This document shows positions 5,253-6,489 of a stretch of 6,489 bases of DNA, one piece after another. Each line of letters starts with the position of its first letter. Position 1 is the stretch's first letter. The notes below the pieces were generated by a model, which was not told the DNA's origin, searched no databases, and saw only the letters and a list, made by a program, of their open reading frames with translations. The stretch lies in the NCBI GenBank assembly GCA_003231675.1, contig QIJB01000076.1, positions 1 through 6,489 of the forward strand, in the 5' to 3' direction. The translations under genes were made by a program, and so were the position numbers. The DNA is from Candidatus Campbelliibacteriota bacterium. Lineage in GTDB: Bacteria > Patescibacteriota > Minisyncoccia > UBA9983.

Positions 5253-5286
5253 GACCAAAGTATACCAAACCTGAAACTTTTGTCAA
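5251..5286. repeat. Inverted repeat embracing the operon promoter
   Basis: TTGACCAAAG (5251-5260) and CTTTTGTCAA (5277-5286) match as an inverted repeat at 9 of 10 positions, separated by 16 nt. On the minus strand one arm contains the whole -35 hexamer and the other covers the end of the -10 and the start region. It could be a repressor operator, but part of the symmetry may come from the promoter motifs themselves. Confidence 0.4.
5259..5286 (-). promoter_or_regulatory. Near-consensus sigma70 promoter of the small-gene operon
   Basis: On the minus strand a perfect -35 TTGACA (5286-5281) is followed after 16 nt by TATACT (5264-5259). The preceding TGG makes an extended -10. Transcription should start near 5252 and run toward 4313. 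This is the strongest promoter match in the window. Confidence 0.8.
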
Positions 5287-5530
5287 GTGCTCGAGTTTTC
5301 TTAATTCGTCCCTAGAATGAAATATTTCAAATGGTCCGTCTATTTGCCCCGCTTAAGTCTGGTTTTTTTCATCCGACATTCGTATTGAAATCCCGATTTC
5401 TCTAAATTTAACATTCCGGTGTAATAATTTAAACAGGATTCGGTGGATAAAAGCGCTTAGGAAACAAAACTACAAATTAACGGTTGGGTCAATATTGCCC
5501 GCGCCGATTCAAAATGCTACGAATTAGATT
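5287..5530. other. Intergenic region without a recognisable gene
   Basis: This roughly 240-bp stretch has frequent stops in all frames, no tRNA-like arms and no repeats of array type. It holds two short palindromes, TGAAATATTTCA (5318-5329) and GAAATC-CC-GATTTC (5387-5400), which could be regulator sites. It must carry the promoter of the 243-residue gene. The best match is weak: TTGCCC (5495-5500), 17 nt, then TGC-TACGAA (-10 at 5518-5523), only 7 nt before the ATG, which would give a leaderless message. Confidence 0.4.
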
Positions 5531-6262
5531 ATGAATGGCGAACAAATAGAAAAGATTGAGAGCATAATTGAACTGTCCGGTTCGTTCGCCTTGCTCTTGA
5601 GTCCAAGTCCGGAGGAGCATGAGTTGCTCGCAGCTGAGGCGCTCAAAGCGGCGCTTGAGGAAAAAGGCAAATCAGTTTATTTATTTCCCGAAACATCGGT
5701 GGAATTCAAAAAAAGATGGGTGGATATTCTTCCCATTGGTAAAAAAAACATCCCCTCTTATATTAATTTTATCCGCATCCCGAAAGGCAATGTCGGTATT
5801 AAGGAAATTACCTACGAAAATGACGGGGATTTTTTCACTTTCAAAATAATTTCGGAACATTCAAAGTTAGACAAAGAGAATGTGATTTTTGAATCACTCC
5901 CTCAAACAGTTGACGCCGTCTTCAGTATGGGCTTATCGCTTGAAGAAATGCCAAGAGACACGGAAAAGCGAATATCGCTTCCTGCAAGGGATAAGATAAT
6001 ATCGCTCAATCCGAACGGAAGGGCGGTAACGGATATAGTCCAGAACATAATTCTGAATATGGGAGAAAATATTTTATCCCGGCAAAATATACCCACGCTC
6101 TTGTTTGCCGCGCTTCTCTTTGAAAAATCTCGCCGATACGAACAGTCCGGAGAGGAAACGGCGAAAAGAGAGGAAGAACTTATTTCATCCGGCGCCAATC
6201 AAGAGATTGCCGAGGAGCGGATTGTTGAAATGCTCTCGCTTGATAATTTGCCCATAAGTTAG
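5531..6262 (+). CDS. Hypothetical protein, possibly a degenerate DHH-phosphoesterase-like domain, next to pilB
   Basis: The 243-residue product has no signal peptide or membrane helix. Residues 10-53 read as helix, strand, loop, helix, strand (FALLLSPSPEEHELLAAEAL, then GKSVYLFPE). This resembles the opening of DHH-type phosphoesterases, in which the loop normally reads HxNPDxDAxGS; here it is SPSPEEHELL, without the metal-binding aspartates. The middle (IRIPKGNVGIKEITYENDGD, about 81-100) and DAVFSMG (128-134) recall non-catalytic DHH-like proteins that I associate with candidate-phyla genomes. The expected DHH triad position reads SLNPNG (158-163) and is also lost. The C-terminus (200-235) is helical and Glu/Arg-rich. 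If related, it is probably not an active phosphoesterase. The start ATG has no Shine-Dalgarno. The neighbour downstream is a pilus/secretion ATPase with its own possible promoter, so a shared pathway is only a guess. Confidence 0.6.
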   Translation: MNGEQIEKIESIIELSGSFALLLSPSPEEHELLAAEALKAALEEKGKSVYLFPETSVEFKKRWVDILPIGKKNIPSYINFIRIPKGNVGIKEITYENDGDFFTFKIISEHSKLDKENVIFESLPQTVDAVFSMGLSLEEMPRDTEKRISLPARDKIISLNPNGRAVTDIVQNIILNMGENILSRQNIPTLLFAALLFEKSRRYEQSGEETAKREEELISSGANQEIAEERIVEMLSLDNLPIS

Positions 6263-6279
6263 GAATGGCGAAAGGGGGC

Positions 6280-6307
6280 TTGCTCAAAGGAATAAAAGGG
6301 GTAGAAT
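6280..6307 (+). promoter_or_regulatory. Possible promoter of the pilB-like gene
   Basis: TTGCTC (6280-6285), a 16-nt purine-rich spacer, and TAGAAT (6302-6307) precede the ATG at 6323 by 15 nt. The arrangement, a -10 box very close to an ATG with no strong Shine-Dalgarno, is like that of the glycosyltransferase gene. Confidence 0.4.
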
Positions 6308-6322
6308 AAAAACAGAGTAAAA

Positions 6323-6489
6323 ATGACTAAAATCACAGATGAAAAAATAGAACAGATGTTGGAAAGGGAGGCTGAAGACCTCGCGAAAATTTTATCAAAA
6401 AAATACGGGCTACCTTATCTTGACGCTTCAAGGATAACTATAGATCTTGGTGCCCTTAAAATCGTCCCCGAGAAAGAAGCAAGAAGCGC
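6323..6489 (+). CDS. pilB: Type IV pilus / type II secretion assembly ATPase (PilB/GspE), N-terminal part, cut by window end
   Basis: Only 55 codons are present before the window ends. The segment LAKILSKKYGLPYLDASRITID (20-41), continuing through GALKIVPEKEAR (43-54), is a clear GspE/PilB N-terminal domain (MshEN type), a mobile module before the hexameric secretion ATPase core; in some members it binds c-di-GMP. The full protein would be about 550-600 residues and power assembly of type IV pili at the cytoplasmic face of the membrane. The core with Walker motifs lies outside the window, so PilB cannot be separated from GspE or other members. The start ATG lacks a strong Shine-Dalgarno and follows a TAGAAT box by 15 nt. 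Confidence 0.8.
   Translation, partial: MTKITDEKIEQMLEREAEDLAKILSKKYGLPYLDASRITIDLGALKIVPEKEARS

Noticed and set aside
5287..5530. tRNA, small RNA gene or decayed coding gene in the gene-free stretch
   Set aside because: No cloverleaf arms, no conserved T-loop motif, no terminator hairpin with a T-run, and stops in every frame; nothing recognisable remains.
1..6489. CRISPR arrays, insertion sequences or attachment sites
   Set aside because: No spaced direct repeats, transposase-like frames or terminal inverted repeats were seen; the inverted repeats found are single hairpins.

Overview
The window looks like chromosomal DNA from an ultrasmall-cell bacterium of the Candidate Phyla Radiation, most likely Parcubacteria-like. 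The clues are AT-rich, compact genes with strongly Lys/Glu/Phe/Ile-biased proteins, a short Mur ligase, a THUMP/PP-loop ThiI without a rhodanese domain, a PilB-type ATPase, and plus-strand genes that mostly start without a Shine-Dalgarno sequence just after a TATGAT-like box. The lineage is inferred from style; there is no rRNA or marker gene here to prove it.

Left part (1-4309, plus strand): a tight gene string of a Mur-ligase family protein (MurE-like), a ThpR-type 2H phosphoesterase/RNA ligase overlapping it by 14 bp, a GT-A glycosyltransferase resembling mannosylglycerate/glucosyl-phosphoglycerate synthases with its own extended -10 promoter, and thiI overlapping that gene by 4 bp. It ends at a 30-bp perfect palindrome that reads as a terminator in both directions.

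Middle part (4280-5286, minus strand): a self-contained transcription unit of small unrecognised genes and the most unusual region of the window. It has a near-consensus sigma70 promoter (TTGACA, 16 nt, TGGTATACT) inside an inverted repeat, and a leader of about 200 nt holding an intrinsic-terminator-like hairpin. The genes follow in order: a 24-residue single-pass membrane peptide, a 96-residue protein with a CPYC zinc-ribbon-like knuckle, a translationally coupled 22-residue basic peptide, and a protein of about 74 residues preceded by a 13-bp hairpin. All four have GGAGG Shine-Dalgarno sequences (with unusually long spacing at the last gene), unlike the plus-strand neighbours. The 5' arm of the leader hairpin can pair either in the terminator or with the first Shine-Dalgarno, suggesting attenuation or translational control. 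No function can be assigned to these genes from sequence.

Right part (5287-6489, plus strand): about 240 bp without a gene, a 243-residue protein that may be a degenerate DHH-phosphoesterase-like domain, and the first 55 codons of a type IV pilus/type II secretion assembly ATPase (PilB/GspE) with its N-terminal domain, cut by the window edge.
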